Shown here piece after piece: positions 8,893 through 19,200 of a DNA stretch of 64,000 nt. Source of the DNA: an uncultured Christensenella sp. GTDB taxonomy: Bacteria > Bacillota > Clostridia > Christensenellales > CAG-917. Under the pieces are notes generated by a model, which saw only the letters and a program-made list of their open reading frames with translations, searched no databases and was not told the origin of the DNA. The stretch spans positions 171,520 to 235,519 of the forward strand of contig CAJTQT010000003.1 in assembly GCA_910578325.1 (NCBI GenBank), read 5' to 3'. The first letter of the stretch is position 1; every line of letters begins with the position of its first letter. The position numbers and the translations under genes were made by a program.

Positions 8893-8921
8893 TTGCTTTG
8901 CGGCATTTTTTTTGATAGAAT
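8893..8921 (+). promoter_or_regulatory. corA leader promoter
   Basis: -35 TTGCTT (8893-8898), a 17-bp spacer and -10 TAGAAT (8916-8921) place the start of transcription near 8928. This gives a leader of about 127 nt before corA. Confidence 0.65.
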
Positions 8922-8954
8922 GTTTATATCAATTTTTTATGAGGTGCAAATATT

Positions 8955-8993
8955 ATGGATGCTGACCCTCGAAGTAGTCAACAAGTCCAGTAA
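8955..8993 (+). CDS. Leader peptide MDADPRSSQQVQ upstream of corA
   Basis: A 12-codon frame with its own ribosome site (GAGGTG, 8941-8946) lies in the corA leader and ends in TAA at 8991-8993, 61 nt before corA. Its start, Asp-Ala-Asp-Pro, recalls the acidic-plus-proline N-termini of enterobacterial mgtL-type leader peptides, where low Mg2+ destabilises the translating ribosome. That parallel is inference. The 3' half of the frame contains CCCTC, which can pair with GAGGG at 9008-9012, so translation of the peptide would change the fold of the leader. Confidence 0.5.
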   Translation: MDADPRSSQQVQ

Positions 8994-9049
8994 TCGCGCA
9001 CACGTCTGAGGGAATCCGCGGCGTGACGCGTGTCATAAGCCGTAGGAGG
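8966..9049 (+). promoter_or_regulatory. Structured corA leader RNA (candidate Mg2+-responsive switch)
   Basis: Two elements are seen. CCCTC (8966-8970) can pair with GAGGG (9008-9012). A strong hairpin CGGC-G-TGAC-GCGT-GTCA-TAA-GCCG spans 9019-9042 and ends 1 nt before the corA ribosome site AGGAGG (9044-9049). The sequence does not look like an M-box. A structure this close to the ribosome site suggests translational control of corA. Confidence 0.5.
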
Positions 9050-9054
9050 ACCTA

Positions 9055-10008
9055 ATGTTTCAAGTCTACAAGAAAGTAAACAAGGCAATCGTCGAAGTCG
9101 AAAAAGACCTCATAACCGAGGGCTACGATTTTTCCGACCAGTGGATACATATGTCGAACCCGACAGATAAAGAAATCGAGTTCGTGTCTTTGGCTACTTC
9201 TATTCCCGAAGAATATCTCAAAGCCGCACTCGACTCCGAGGAGCGCGCTCACATTGAAAAAGAGGACGGCGTGCTTATGTCCGTAACCGACATTCCGATA
9301 ACCGAAGAGGACGACGACAAATACACCTACGCCACTCTGCCTTTCGGCTGTATCTTTTCCGACAAAACGCTGGTGACGGTTTGCCTGAACGAAACTTCAA
9401 TCGTTTACGACTTGCTTGCCGGCAGATACGTGCGGGATTTCAATATCCACAAACGCACGCGTTTTTTCTTGCAACTGCAATACGTAATCGCAAAAAAGTA
9501 TCTGCAATACCTTAAACAAATCGACCGCGCGAGCCAACGAGTCCAGAGCGAACTCGAAAAGGCGATGAAAAACGAAGGTCTCAGCGAAATGCTTTCGCTT
9601 GAAAAAGCACTTGTCTATTTCAGCACTTCTTTACGCGCAAACAACGCCGTACTCGAAAAAGTTCCGCGCCTTGTCAAATTTTACGAGGAAGACGAGGATT
9701 TGTGGGACGACGTGTTGATAGAAAACCGACAGGCTATCGAAATGTCAAATATCTACCGCGAAATTCTCAGCGGCACTATGGATACCTATGCCTCAATAAT
9801 ATCAAACAACCTCAACGTCGTTATGAAAACATTGACCGCACTTACACTGCTTGTCGACACCCCTGCAATGATAGCGTCGATATGGGGTATGAACACCGGT
9901 GTTCCGTTTGAAGGCAAGCAATGGGGTTTCTGGGTTGTAATCGGATTCAATATAGTTGTTTCCATAATAATGTTCATCATTCTGGCAAAAAAGAAAATGC
10001 TGAAATAA
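9055..10008 (+). CDS. corA: CorA-family magnesium transporter
   Basis: This 317-residue inner-membrane channel imports Mg2+ (Co2+ and Ni2+ can also pass). The large acidic cytoplasmic domain (residues 1-250) includes the long stalk helix, and two C-terminal transmembrane helices follow (about 258-280 and 290-312). The selectivity motif Gly-Met-Asn is present in SIWGMNTGVP. A lysine cluster (KKKMLK) ends the protein. AGGAGG lies 5 nt before the ATG, just after the leader hairpin. Expression probably depends on that leader. A bidirectional terminator follows. Confidence 0.95.
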   Translation: MFQVYKKVNKAIVEVEKDLITEGYDFSDQWIHMSNPTDKEIEFVSLATSIPEEYLKAALDSEERAHIEKEDGVLMSVTDIPITEEDDDKYTYATLPFGCIFSDKTLVTVCLNETSIVYDLLAGRYVRDFNIHKRTRFFLQLQYVIAKKYLQYLKQIDRASQRVQSELEKAMKNEGLSEMLSLEKALVYFSTSLRANNAVLEKVPRLVKFYEEDEDLWDDVLIENRQAIEMSNIYREILSGTMDTYASIISNNLNVVMKTLTALTLLVDTPAMIASIWGMNTGVPFEGKQWGFWVVIGFNIVVSIIMFIILAKKKMLK

Positions 10009-10068
10009 GTTCCTGTCAATACCCAGTCGAATGAACGCGGATAGTTCCTGTAAAAATAAAATATCCAC

Positions 10069-10100
10069 AAAAAATCCCCGTATAAAATTACGGGGATTTT
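10069..10100. terminator. Bidirectional terminator between corA and the gene at 10157
   Basis: The stem AAATCCCCGT/ACGGGGATTT with loop ATAAAATT has an A-run on the left and a T-run on the right, so it can serve both convergent genes. Confidence 0.9.
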
Positions 10101-10156
10101 AGTTATTTTAAGTAAGTTTTCGGCAATCTAAACCGTTGTTTAACCGTTTGCCCAAC

Positions 10157-10903
10157 TTATGAATTCATAAGTGCGTACATAATCTTTTTCATACATCCGA
10201 TAAGAATTTCTTTCTCTTTTGGGATGTCTTTATACTTCGCGTAAGCGCCCAAAAGCAACGTAGCGACGTTCATCTTCATACGCTTAGACATATTGAGCGA
10301 AAGCATATAATCCACAAGGTTGGGCAGTTTTACAAGTTTTGCGGGTTTTACGATTTCGTCGTCCTCAACTGGACCGTCCACGATATATCTGACTTCGGGT
10401 TGCGGTTCAGGCTTAGGCTCTTCCTTAACCTCGGGAGTCTTATAGATTTCTCTGACGATCTCCTTCGGCTCCTGACTCGGCATAACGACGTTGGTTGTAA
10501 CATAAAAGTTGTTGTTCGGATTCTGCTCTTTCACAACCGTGGTTTCGATATGCTTGTCGTCTTTGCCGTTTTCTTCGATGACGTTCGCCTTATACTCTTC
10601 TCTGACAGGCTGTTCGACAGGAGGTTGCTGTACGTTCTGAACAGGAGTGATTATTATCGGCTGCTGATAATCGTATGTCCGATTCTCCGCATTTTGCTTA
10701 GCCTGTAAAGTATCCTTATCGAGAATAAGTTCGATTTCAACAAGTTCATCATCATCCTCATCCCTGATAATCTCGCTCTCGTAGAAGATTTTCTGCTCAG
10801 GCTGCAAATACACGGGAGGCGGCGCCGCGACGTTGGGATTCACGGTCCTGTTTACATTTTGCACTTGCGTTGCATTTTGTTTTTTGTCTTTTTTTCCGAA
10901 CAT
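10157..10903 (-). CDS. Hypothetical acidic protein with a C-terminal domain shared with its neighbour
   Basis: The 248-residue soluble protein has a low-complexity Asn/Pro/Glu-rich N-terminal region (1-178) with no recognisable fold. The C-terminal domain of about 65 residues begins near DDEIVKPAKLVKLPNLVDYM and ends GCMKKIMYALMNS. The same domain, about 60% identical by eye, ends the protein encoded just upstream at 10960-12654. I know of no family with this motif. It lies 56 nt downstream of its paralogue and is probably co-transcribed. A helical protein-interaction module is a guess. Confidence 0.75.
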   Translation of the reverse strand: MFGKKDKKQNATQVQNVNRTVNPNVAAPPPVYLQPEQKIFYESEIIRDEDDDELVEIELILDKDTLQAKQNAENRTYDYQQPIIITPVQNVQQPPVEQPVREEYKANVIEENGKDDKHIETTVVKEQNPNNNFYVTTNVVMPSQEPKEIVREIYKTPEVKEEPKPEPQPEVRYIVDGPVEDDEIVKPAKLVKLPNLVDYMLSLNMSKRMKMNVATLLLGAYAKYKDIPKEKEILIGCMKKIMYALMNS

Positions 10904-10959
10904 AATCCAATCCTGCCCTCAATTTAATTGCTCTTTATAAATGTATGCGCCAAACTTGC

Positions 10960-12654
10960 TCATTTGCGTAGAAGCGCATTCATTACCTTTTTCATACAAC
11001 CGACAACTATCTTTTTGTCCTCTTCACTGTTCTCGAATTTCTTATACGCTGACAGCAATATGGTTGCGATATTCATCATCACCCGACGAGACGGATTATG
11101 CGAAAGCATATAATCCACCAGATTCGGCATTTTGACGAGTTTCGCGGCTTTGACGTTTTCATCGTCCTCCGCATACTCGTCTACAACAAGCACTTTAACG
11201 TTATCGTTTGCGTTTACGTCGCCGGCGGCTTCCTCGTCGGACAACGTTTCGTCCGCGTCCTCCGCGAGTTGCGCTTCGCCATCGATATCGTCTTCTTCTG
11301 TGCTACCTTCGATTTCCGTCTCAACCTGCGATTCGTCTTCTTCGACACAAACGGCTTCTTCGGTTATATCTTCTTCGACAAGTTGCGTACCGTTCGCGAC
11401 GGCAGATTCTTCATCGGCGTCTTCGTCAATACCTTCGACCGCCTCTTCGATTTCATCTTCTTCTACAACGACCTCTGCTTCCTCTTGCTCATAATCTTTT
11501 TGCAACAGGTCGGCTTCTTCGTTTTGTTCCGTCTCCTCGGTTTCGGCATCGTACTCTGAATCCGAGATTTCTTCAACGGGAGCGTCTTCCGTCAATTCGC
11601 CGTCGATGCCGTCCGACATTTCCGTCCCGACAGTCTCCGCAATATCCGTTTCGCTTTCCGTCTCGGCAGCCTCTTCGAACTCTGACGGTTCTTCATCCGC
11701 AACTTCCGCGTTCGCTATTTCTACAGCAGACTCTTCCGAATCAGTTACACCTGTAAGTCCGTCTGCGTCGCTCTCCTGCTCCGAATCGTTTACAGCCTCG
11801 ACGTTAATCTCGTCCTGTACGTCGCTGTTCTGTACGTCGCTATTCTGCGCATCGTTTTGCGGTTGCGCTTCCGCAAACATATCGGACTGAGCGATCAACA
11901 ATTCGATAGGCGTTTCGCTCTCGCCGAAATCGAAACCTATATCTTTTGCGGTATTTCGGGCAACGATTTCGTCCACTATCGCCGACAATTCGGCAAGCGG
12001 CGAAGAGTCCGTTGCAAAACTCTTTTCGACTTGCAGTATTACCTTCGCGTCCAAATCCTCTTGCATCGCACTCAGAGTATCGAGGCAAACTTTGCTCAGC
12101 GACCTGTTTATGATGACAAGAACGAGATAGATTATGCCGGCAAGCGCAAGACTTGCGCAGAAGATAACACCCATATCGCGGCCTTCGAGGGTGCCGTATC
12201 CCCAGAACGAAAACACCGCTATAATCAGCAATGCGATTGCGATAAACACGTTGGCGCGAATTTCGCGAACGCGTTTTACTTCCTTATCGTACACGTTATG
12301 CTCGGACACGATATCGCTGGGATAACCGAATCTTACGCCGAGGTACTGAACCCAGCAATCGCGCAAGATCGACGGCGCTTTCGCCGAAAAACACTGCGAT
12401 GTAAAGTCGCTCACGTTATCGTCGTCTATAAATTCGACGTCGGAAAGATAGCGTATGATTTTTTTGCAGGCAGCGGTCAGTTTAAACCTGTATGACCCGA
12501 AAAAAGTGAGCGCAGTAATAACACCGATGCCTATCAACAACGAGATAACGACGATAAAATACGTCTTAAAATCAATCTTCGGCAACTTGGCTGAAATATC
12601 CGCAAGCCACGTGAACGCCTTGGAAAAAAAATCCGTTGCTGACAGTGTTACCAA
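10960..12654 (-). CDS. Hypothetical membrane protein with acidic linker and shared C-terminal domain
   Basis: The 564-residue protein has three likely transmembrane helices at about residues 32-54, 134-154 and 162-182, a cytoplasmic helical part, and a very acidic low-complexity stretch (about 261-498, with a NSDVQ repeat near its start). Residues about 499-564 form the domain shared with the neighbour (VKMPNLVDYMLS ... GCMKKVMNALL). One helix, a loop, then two helices recalls MotA/ExbB topology, but no motif confirms this. The start is taken as TTG 12654-12652 because GGGAGG lies 7 nt upstream and the promoter occupies 12692-12720, ruling out the longer reading frame. It follows addA. Confidence 0.75.
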   Translation of the reverse strand: MVTLSATDFFSKAFTWLADISAKLPKIDFKTYFIVVISLLIGIGVITALTFFGSYRFKLTAACKKIIRYLSDVEFIDDDNVSDFTSQCFSAKAPSILRDCWVQYLGVRFGYPSDIVSEHNVYDKEVKRVREIRANVFIAIALLIIAVFSFWGYGTLEGRDMGVIFCASLALAGIIYLVLVIINRSLSKVCLDTLSAMQEDLDAKVILQVEKSFATDSSPLAELSAIVDEIVARNTAKDIGFDFGESETPIELLIAQSDMFAEAQPQNDAQNSDVQNSDVQDEINVEAVNDSEQESDADGLTGVTDSEESAVEIANAEVADEEPSEFEEAAETESETDIAETVGTEMSDGIDGELTEDAPVEEISDSEYDAETEETEQNEEADLLQKDYEQEEAEVVVEEDEIEEAVEGIDEDADEESAVANGTQLVEEDITEEAVCVEEDESQVETEIEGSTEEDDIDGEAQLAEDADETLSDEEAAGDVNANDNVKVLVVDEYAEDDENVKAAKLVKMPNLVDYMLSHNPSRRVMMNIATILLSAYKKFENSEEDKKIVVGCMKKVMNALLRK

Positions 12655-12691
12655 CGCTCTACCTCCCGACAGTGTATAAAAACATAAGTAG

Positions 12692-12720
12692 ATTATACCG
12701 ACAACGCAAAAAAAAATCAA
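12692..12720 (-). promoter_or_regulatory. Promoter of the membrane protein gene at 10960-12654
   Basis: On the minus strand -35 TTGATT (12720-12715) and a perfect -10 TATAAT (12697-12692) are 17 bp apart. Transcription should start near 12685, 31 nt before the TTG start. This settles the choice of start codon. Confidence 0.85.
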
Positions 12721-12875
12721 TAGGTTTTATACTAAAACTTTTATTCTTTCTTAGAATTTTATCGCGTGTGGACATACACGCGCGTACAACCGAAAGTTTT
12801 CTATGCGTCGGTTCTGCCGGTTACAAGCCTCGGCAGCGGCAGTAATTGCAGTTTCAGTATGTGCAAAGATTGCGT

Positions 12876-15800
12876 TTATACTCTGTCGAAAGCAACGTCG
12901 ATAACAGAACCGCTCCTGAAAGAATAAACCACTGTTCTGTCAATTTCGGCAGTTATCGCGCTTTCAATCGCCGTTTTGTACAGATAAAGTTGGTTTTTGT
13001 ATTTTTCTGCCAGTTTTGCGTCATCCAAACGCGAATACTTGAAATCTACAAGCACCTTTTTGCCTCCGTCGATAAATAAATCCACGACGCCCTGAACAAG
13101 CACTTTGTCCGACGACGTAAACTTTTCGTGCACTTCGTTTGCGGGCTTATACATCATAAACGACCGTTCGCGCAGGCACTTGCCTGCAAGCGCCGCTTCT
13201 CTGGCAAGTTTTATAACTTCGCTCGACATACATTTTTCGATTACTTCCGCATCTACGCAAGCGCGCTCCTCTTCGGTCAGAATATTTTCGCCGACCATTC
13301 GGGACAGTTCGCACTCCACCGCCTGCCGACCTTCAGCAAACAAATCTATAAACTGCATCACTTTATGATACGCCGTGCCTTCGTTGGCGGCTTCCTCGTA
13401 TACCCGAATCGCCGCGTCGTCCTGTCCGTCAATGGAAGATACGCTGTATTTCATCGCAAGCGACGTGGCTTCCCCGTATTGATAAACGTGTTCCCTGCCG
13501 CGCATAATTGCCTCTACCATACGCGGCTCGGACGGCAATACTCTCCTCGATTTGTCCGCAACCGTTTCTTCAAAATCCTCCGCTCCGTGTTTTATGACAG
13601 GCACGTCCGCACTGCCGTCGCAAACCGCAGCGGATATAAAATCGAGGTCGCAGGAGGCTCCGCCTATTCTGCGTACAGTTCCGAACTCCGCGCTCTTTTT
13701 CGCGGATACGGATGCGGTGACGTACATCAACTGCTTTGCGCGCGTCAATGCAACGTAAAACAAACGCATTTCCTCTTTTATGCACTGCACCTTTCCGAGT
13801 TTAGCAACCGCGAGCCTCGAAAGTGTACCGTACTTGAACTTGTTCTGAAAATCGAAATATTTTAAGCCGATATATCCCTTTCCAAAAGCCGTCATATCCC
13901 CCGAATCGTAATTAAACCCGTATGCCGCGTCCGCAACGAAAACCACGGGAATCTCCAACCCTTTGAAAGAATGGAACGTGGAAACGCGCACTCGGTTCCC
14001 TCCGCCCGATACCGCTTTACTTTCCGCGCCGTCGCCGTAATCCTGCAAAAATTTTCCGAGCGAAATACCGTCTCTCGCCGCCGCGCATGCTATAAACGCT
14101 TTCAGTCCGAACACGTCCGTCTCTCCCGATTTCGCGATATATGCGTCGTAACAGTAGTCGGAAAGTATTCCGCTCATAAGATCAGCGGTGCTTTTAAAAC
14201 TGGCTTTTATACGGTATCCGTCAAGTTCGACAAGAGTGCGTCGTATCTTCTCGGCAAGCGCGCCGCCCTCCTCTGCACATTCTAAAACCTTGTCGTAAAG
14301 GCAGTCGCCGTCGCGTGCGGCAATCACCGCAAGTTCCGCTTCCGAATATCCCCCGAAAAAAGAAAGCAAATATCCCGCAAGCGGAATGTCCTGTCGGGGA
14401 TTGTCTATTGTCTGCAACATACAGACAAGTTCGCGTTCCGGACGCGTATCGCTCTTTCCGAATACGCCCTCGTCAACGGGAATCCCCGCCGATTTCAACT
14501 GTTCAACTATAAGCGACGCTCCTTTGGAACGGCTTCTGAACAGCACCGCGATATCGCCGTATTCCATTTTCCTGTCGCCGACCACCGCGTGTCCGACAAG
14601 AGTCTTTATCTCGTTTGCTATAAACCTCCCCTCATACCGAGAAGCGCTTATTCCGTCGTCTCCGCCGTCGTGAGCAGTGATATCGTACAATCCGCCCGCG
14701 GTCTTCTTTTCGGATTTTTTATCGGTAAAAATATGCACGCGCACATACCCGTCCGCAGGCGTTCCGTCGAGTTCGAATGCGGACGTGTTCTTATAATCCA
14801 CGTCCGCGGACTCCTGCGTCATAACCACGTTAAAAACGCTGTTTACAAAATGAAGTATGGCTCGCGCGCTTCTGAAATTTCTGTTGAAATCTATCGCAGT
14901 GCCTCCTCCGTTTTTATATGTTTCCAGACGCGAGAGGAATATTGTAGGATCAGCGAGACGGAACCCGTAAATGCTCTGTTTTACGTCTCCGACCATAAAG
15001 CATTCGCCTTTTACGAGACTTGAAATTATAAACTCCTGCGTCGGATTAACGTCCTGATATTCGTCTACGAAAACCGCGCCATACGCATTTCCCAGTTGCG
15101 GATACTCTTTGAGAAGATCAACGGTACATTTCTGTAAATCTTCAAACGAGAGCACGTTGTCCTGACGCTTAGCCTTTTTCAGTTCTTCGTCAAAACGGCG
15201 GGTTAATTCTATGATTTTGCGCACATAAACTGCGTTTTGTTTATGATACTGTTCAAATTTACAAAAGTCTTCCGCAACCTGAGCCAGTTCTTCCGCCGCT
15301 TCGCGCACCTCGTCGAGATACACTTTCGCCTCGTCGGAAACACGTTTTTCGAAGTCCTGAATTTTTACACGTTTGCCGAGGTCGGGTTTTTCGTATCCGC
15401 AGGCAAGAGCGCACATTTCTCTGAAAGTCTCCGCGGCTGTTATTTCCTTGCACAGCACCGCGGCAACCGCAACCGCGGACTTATACTTTTCCAAAGAAGT
15501 GTCGCAAAGTCTTTCGGAGATTTCACCGAGTCTGCGCTCCGCTTCACTGAAAAATCCGCAGTAGTACGCTTTGAGCACACTCATAAACTCGCTGTTACCG
15601 AAATCGGAAAAACAGGCTTCCACTTTTTTTTCAAAGTCGTTCCGGTCAGGCTGAATTTCGATAAGCGAATGTAATTTTATTATGTTGGCGCGCAGATTTT
15701 CTTCCTTGCGCGCCTGAGAAAACATTTCGACAATATCGCCGAACTGTTCGTCGCCGTCCTTTGAATATTCATCGAAAACACTGTCCAGCGCGGCGTTTTT

Positions 15801-16292
15801 GTACGCGTTATGGGCTTGCTCGTCAAGCACTTCGAATGTCGGAGAAAGTCCCGTCTTTTCAAAGTTCTCTCTGATAAAGTTATTGCAAAAAGCGTGTATC
15901 GTACAAATGCGGCAAAACGGAAGTTCGTCAAGTTCACCCCTATATCTTTCCCGCATTTCACCCCTCGAAGAGCAGGCTCTGTCAAACAGTTCGTGATGCA
16001 GCCGTTCTCGCAGTTCGTCCGCGGCGGAGGTGTTGTAGACAAGTATCAGCATATCGCGCATCGGTATCCCCTCGGCAACCATAAGCATAATGCGCTGTAC
16101 CATAGTAGAGGTTTTTCCGCTACCCGCCGCCGCCGATACGAGAACTTTACCTTTTGCGAGAACCGCCGATTTCTGGTCGTCGGTCAGCAGAAGTTTTCCG
16201 TCCTTTTTTAAAACTTCCAGCCTCGCGTCCGAACTCGGCTCAATGTTCGTTGCTTCCCTTTTATCAGTAACGATCGAAGTATTCTCAGTCAT
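12876..16292 (-). CDS. addA: AddA, helicase-nuclease subunit of the AddAB recombination complex
   Basis: With AddB this UvrD-like helicase and nuclease resects double-strand breaks to load RecA. In 1138 residues it shows Walker A AAAGSGKTS (about 54-62), Walker B VFVDEYQDVNPTQ, GDVKQSIYGFR (motif III/IV region), HSFKGLEIPVVF and LFYVALTRAKQLMYV (motif VI). The C-terminal RecB-type nuclease domain starts at GTAYHKVMQF and has the metal-binding GVVDLFIDGG...VLVDFKYSRL. ATG 16292 is chosen over a longer frame because AAAGGA precedes it. It overlaps the end of addB by 8 nt, so the two are translationally coupled. Confidence 0.97.
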   Translation of the reverse strand: MTENTSIVTDKREATNIEPSSDARLEVLKKDGKLLLTDDQKSAVLAKGKVLVSAAAGSGKTSTMVQRIMLMVAEGIPMRDMLILVYNTSAADELRERLHHELFDRACSSRGEMRERYRGELDELPFCRICTIHAFCNNFIRENFEKTGLSPTFEVLDEQAHNAYKNAALDSVFDEYSKDGDEQFGDIVEMFSQARKEENLRANIIKLHSLIEIQPDRNDFEKKVEACFSDFGNSEFMSVLKAYYCGFFSEAERRLGEISERLCDTSLEKYKSAVAVAAVLCKEITAAETFREMCALACGYEKPDLGKRVKIQDFEKRVSDEAKVYLDEVREAAEELAQVAEDFCKFEQYHKQNAVYVRKIIELTRRFDEELKKAKRQDNVLSFEDLQKCTVDLLKEYPQLGNAYGAVFVDEYQDVNPTQEFIISSLVKGECFMVGDVKQSIYGFRLADPTIFLSRLETYKNGGGTAIDFNRNFRSARAILHFVNSVFNVVMTQESADVDYKNTSAFELDGTPADGYVRVHIFTDKKSEKKTAGGLYDITAHDGGDDGISASRYEGRFIANEIKTLVGHAVVGDRKMEYGDIAVLFRSRSKGASLIVEQLKSAGIPVDEGVFGKSDTRPERELVCMLQTIDNPRQDIPLAGYLLSFFGGYSEAELAVIAARDGDCLYDKVLECAEEGGALAEKIRRTLVELDGYRIKASFKSTADLMSGILSDYCYDAYIAKSGETDVFGLKAFIACAAARDGISLGKFLQDYGDGAESKAVSGGGNRVRVSTFHSFKGLEIPVVFVADAAYGFNYDSGDMTAFGKGYIGLKYFDFQNKFKYGTLSRLAVAKLGKVQCIKEEMRLFYVALTRAKQLMYVTASVSAKKSAEFGTVRRIGGASCDLDFISAAVCDGSADVPVIKHGAEDFEETVADKSRRVLPSEPRMVEAIMRGREHVYQYGEATSLAMKYSVSSIDGQDDAAIRVYEEAANEGTAYHKVMQFIDLFAEGRQAVECELSRMVGENILTEEERACVDAEVIEKCMSSEVIKLAREAALAGKCLRERSFMMYKPANEVHEKFTSSDKVLVQGVVDLFIDGGKKVLVDFKYSRLDDAKLAEKYKNQLYLYKTAIESAITAEIDRTVVYSFRSGSVIDVAFDRV

Positions 16293-19200
16293 TATCCTTT
16301 TCCGCCTCCTGCGTATCGGAAACAAAAGACTCCGCCGTTGCCTTAGAAGTCTTGCGCTCGCAACAGTCTTTATACGCGCATATCTGAGCGTATCTGCATT
16401 TTTTACAGGCGTCTTTAAGCGGCGACGGCTTGATGTATCCGTTTATGATTTCTTCCGCGCCTTTCGCCGCAAGCCGAACCGCATAGTCTCCGAGCGTATC
16501 GAATCCTTTTTTTGAAAGATGCACCTCCGGATTGAGTTCTCCTCTGGCGTTTACTTTATACGGGATTACCGCCGACTGCGGCTCGTCAACCACCGCGCTG
16601 TCCAACCGCGCCAGAGTTTCCAGACTGTCCGTCGCCTGTCCCTTGTACTTATACCTGCCCGTGCTTTCTTCCGTGAATCCCGCGAATATCGGCAGATAAA
16701 ACACCCCCGCGGGTTCCGCATTCAGGCTGTTTTCAACTGCCCGCATATAGATGTATAACTGGATTTTCTGCCCGTAGTAAAGTTCTTTCAACGTCAGATC
16801 CGCACTTTTGTATGTCTTATAATCGATAATGGCAAATTTACCGTCGCAAGTATCGATTCTGTCAATCGTACCTTTGAGCGCGATTTTCCTATCTCCGACC
16901 GTCAGAGACATAGGTTTTATCCCCTTTTCGCCTATCTTCGCTTCAAGCAACGCAGGCTTGAATTCGGAACGCATACTAATGTCGTACAGGTCTTCACATA
17001 CTCTTGCGCCCTCTTCTTTCACACGCAACAACTGCCTTCCCGAGTCCGCTTTTTCAAGCAGAACTTCAAAGCCGTTTTCCTTTATCGCACTTTCAAAATA
17101 GGCATATGCCTTTTGGCGTATCACGCCCCTGTCAGAAATCCTGCCGTCTCTCATATCCGTAAAAAACTTTTCGAGAACATAGTGCAAAACCGTGCCGTTT
17201 TCCGTCCCCTCCGCGCGTCCGTCTTTTCTTTTGCGCAAGGAAAGAATATAGTTGAAATAATGCGAATAAGGACAGTTAAAAAACGTTTCGAGTCGGCTTA
17301 CGCTCGTACTCTCTGCAAAATATGCGTCGGCAGGAAGCGGAATCCTCTCGGGTTCGTCGTACAGTGATTCGAGTTTATTTCTGTCCGTTTCCGCCATACA
17401 GGCAAAAGCCGAGCCGTACACCGCGTTCTCGGTAAGCGGAGCGCGCCCCGACACCGCGTTTCGGAGCACTTCGGCATAACAACTCTTCTCGGTTGCGAAA
17501 AGTTTGGACGCGATATCGTACTTTCCATCGCCGAGTTCGGACAGATTTCCGAAATCCACGCGCTTGATTTCGATAGGTTTTCCGTTTTCGTTGAGCATAC
17601 CTCTGAGTTCGGACACAACAGTAGACGGCCGCAGATTCCCGCCCCCGCCGGTTTCAGGAAAACTCACCGTCAGTTTGCCGTGAGTCTTCTTCATAAGGTC
17701 GCAGATAAAATACTTCTCTGTCATAGATTTCTGACGTTCGTTCGGGGTAATCTCGATGCCGAGTTTTGCAAAATATTCCTCGTCCTTCGGAGATACGACA
17801 ACGCCCCCGCCCGTCTGTTTCGGAAGTTTATCGTTAGTAGCGCCGATAACGTAGACATCGCCCAGTCCCATAAATCTGCTGTCGCCGTCGCCGACAAAAA
17901 CGCAATCCAGATAAGTGGGTACAAGCGCGATTTTCAGAGTTTTCAACATTGACTTGAACACGCTTTCAAACCCCGCAAGGTCAGTTTCGTAATCGAGCAC
18001 TTCGTCTATTTCCGAAAGTACGGAATCGAGTTTGCTGTCGACCTGTTCGGCGCATTTGCGATAGTACGCGCTGAGTGCGGAGAGTTTCTCGACGTGCTGT
18101 CGCCACGCTTCCTCCGCTCCGTCCAGAAATTTTCTCGCGGCTTTGACAAATGACGAGATATTGCACTCCTGCGCACTGTTGAAACAGGAAAGCGCAAAAA
18201 GCAAGGATTTGCGTACCTTTTCCGGAACGTCATTTTCACGAATATCCGTTTTATCGGGTTTATTTATACTTTTAAAACTGCCTTTTCGCAAACTGTTATC
18301 TTGACAAAGAGTAAATTCCGAGAAGAAACGCGACCTGTCTATATTGTATTTGAGAATATAGTTTTCAAACAGAAACACATCGTTTTCTCCGCCTTCGAGA
18401 ATATACGAAAAAAGCGGATTCTTTACAAAATCCAACGCTTCTCTTCGCCTGAATCCGCTGCGTACGCAGGCAATCGCGTCTAAAATATAACGCACTTTCG
18501 TCTGCTCGGAAAGCAGTTCCTTTTTATCTATAAAAAACGGAATGCCGTAACGGGTAAAAACCGATTTTATCTCCGATTCGTAGTCTGCAACGTCGCTGGC
18601 ATATATTTCAAAATCTCTGTATCTTCTGCCCTCTCTCACTTTCCCGACAATGTCAACGGCAAGCGCAAGCACTTCCTTAAATCGGTCGCCGCTTTTACGA
18701 AGTTCAACTTTGCCTCCATTTTCTACAGGTTCGTATCCGTATGAGAAAAGTCCTTTGGAAATCGCCTCCGTCGCAGGTTCGAGACGCTCGTCGTTGCGCT
18801 CTATTTCAACCTTATCAGCACAAATATTTTTAAGTTTGGCAATAACTCTGTCGGGATATATTCGGCGGTTTGGATTGTCATAACCGCTTGTAAGACCTAT
18901 AGTCAGCGACATAGCGTTGTCCGCCAACCTCGCCAGTATTTCGAGTTCGGGAGCGGAAAACTCATATATGTCCGTACAGTAAAAATGCGTAGTCGCAACG
19001 CTTTGAGGATTCGTTTTTATATACTCTGCCAGTGCGTAGAGCCGTGTGGAGGAATCGCTGTGTCTGCCTTCGAGAGCGGCGGAATAGCCGTCGTATATGA
19101 GCGCGATATCGTGAGTTTTTGCGCGTAAAGACGGAGTGAGTTTATCGCTGTTCTCTTTGAGCGTTTGGGTGGATATGCCGCTGTTCCTCAACGCCGTCAG

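Noticed and set aside
8928..9054. M-box (Mg2+) riboswitch before corA
   Set aside because: The conserved M-box core is absent; the leader is short and is better described by the small frame and hairpin.
11857..12495. Plus-strand frames opposite the acidic linker region
   Set aside because: They are Arg/Ser-rich mirror images of GAA/GAC-rich codons in the real gene and have no start signals.
12655..12720. N-terminal extension of the acidic membrane protein from TTG 12720
   Set aside because: A perfect promoter occupies 12692-12720 and a strong ribosome site precedes TTG 12654, so the extension lies upstream of the transcript start or is untranslated.
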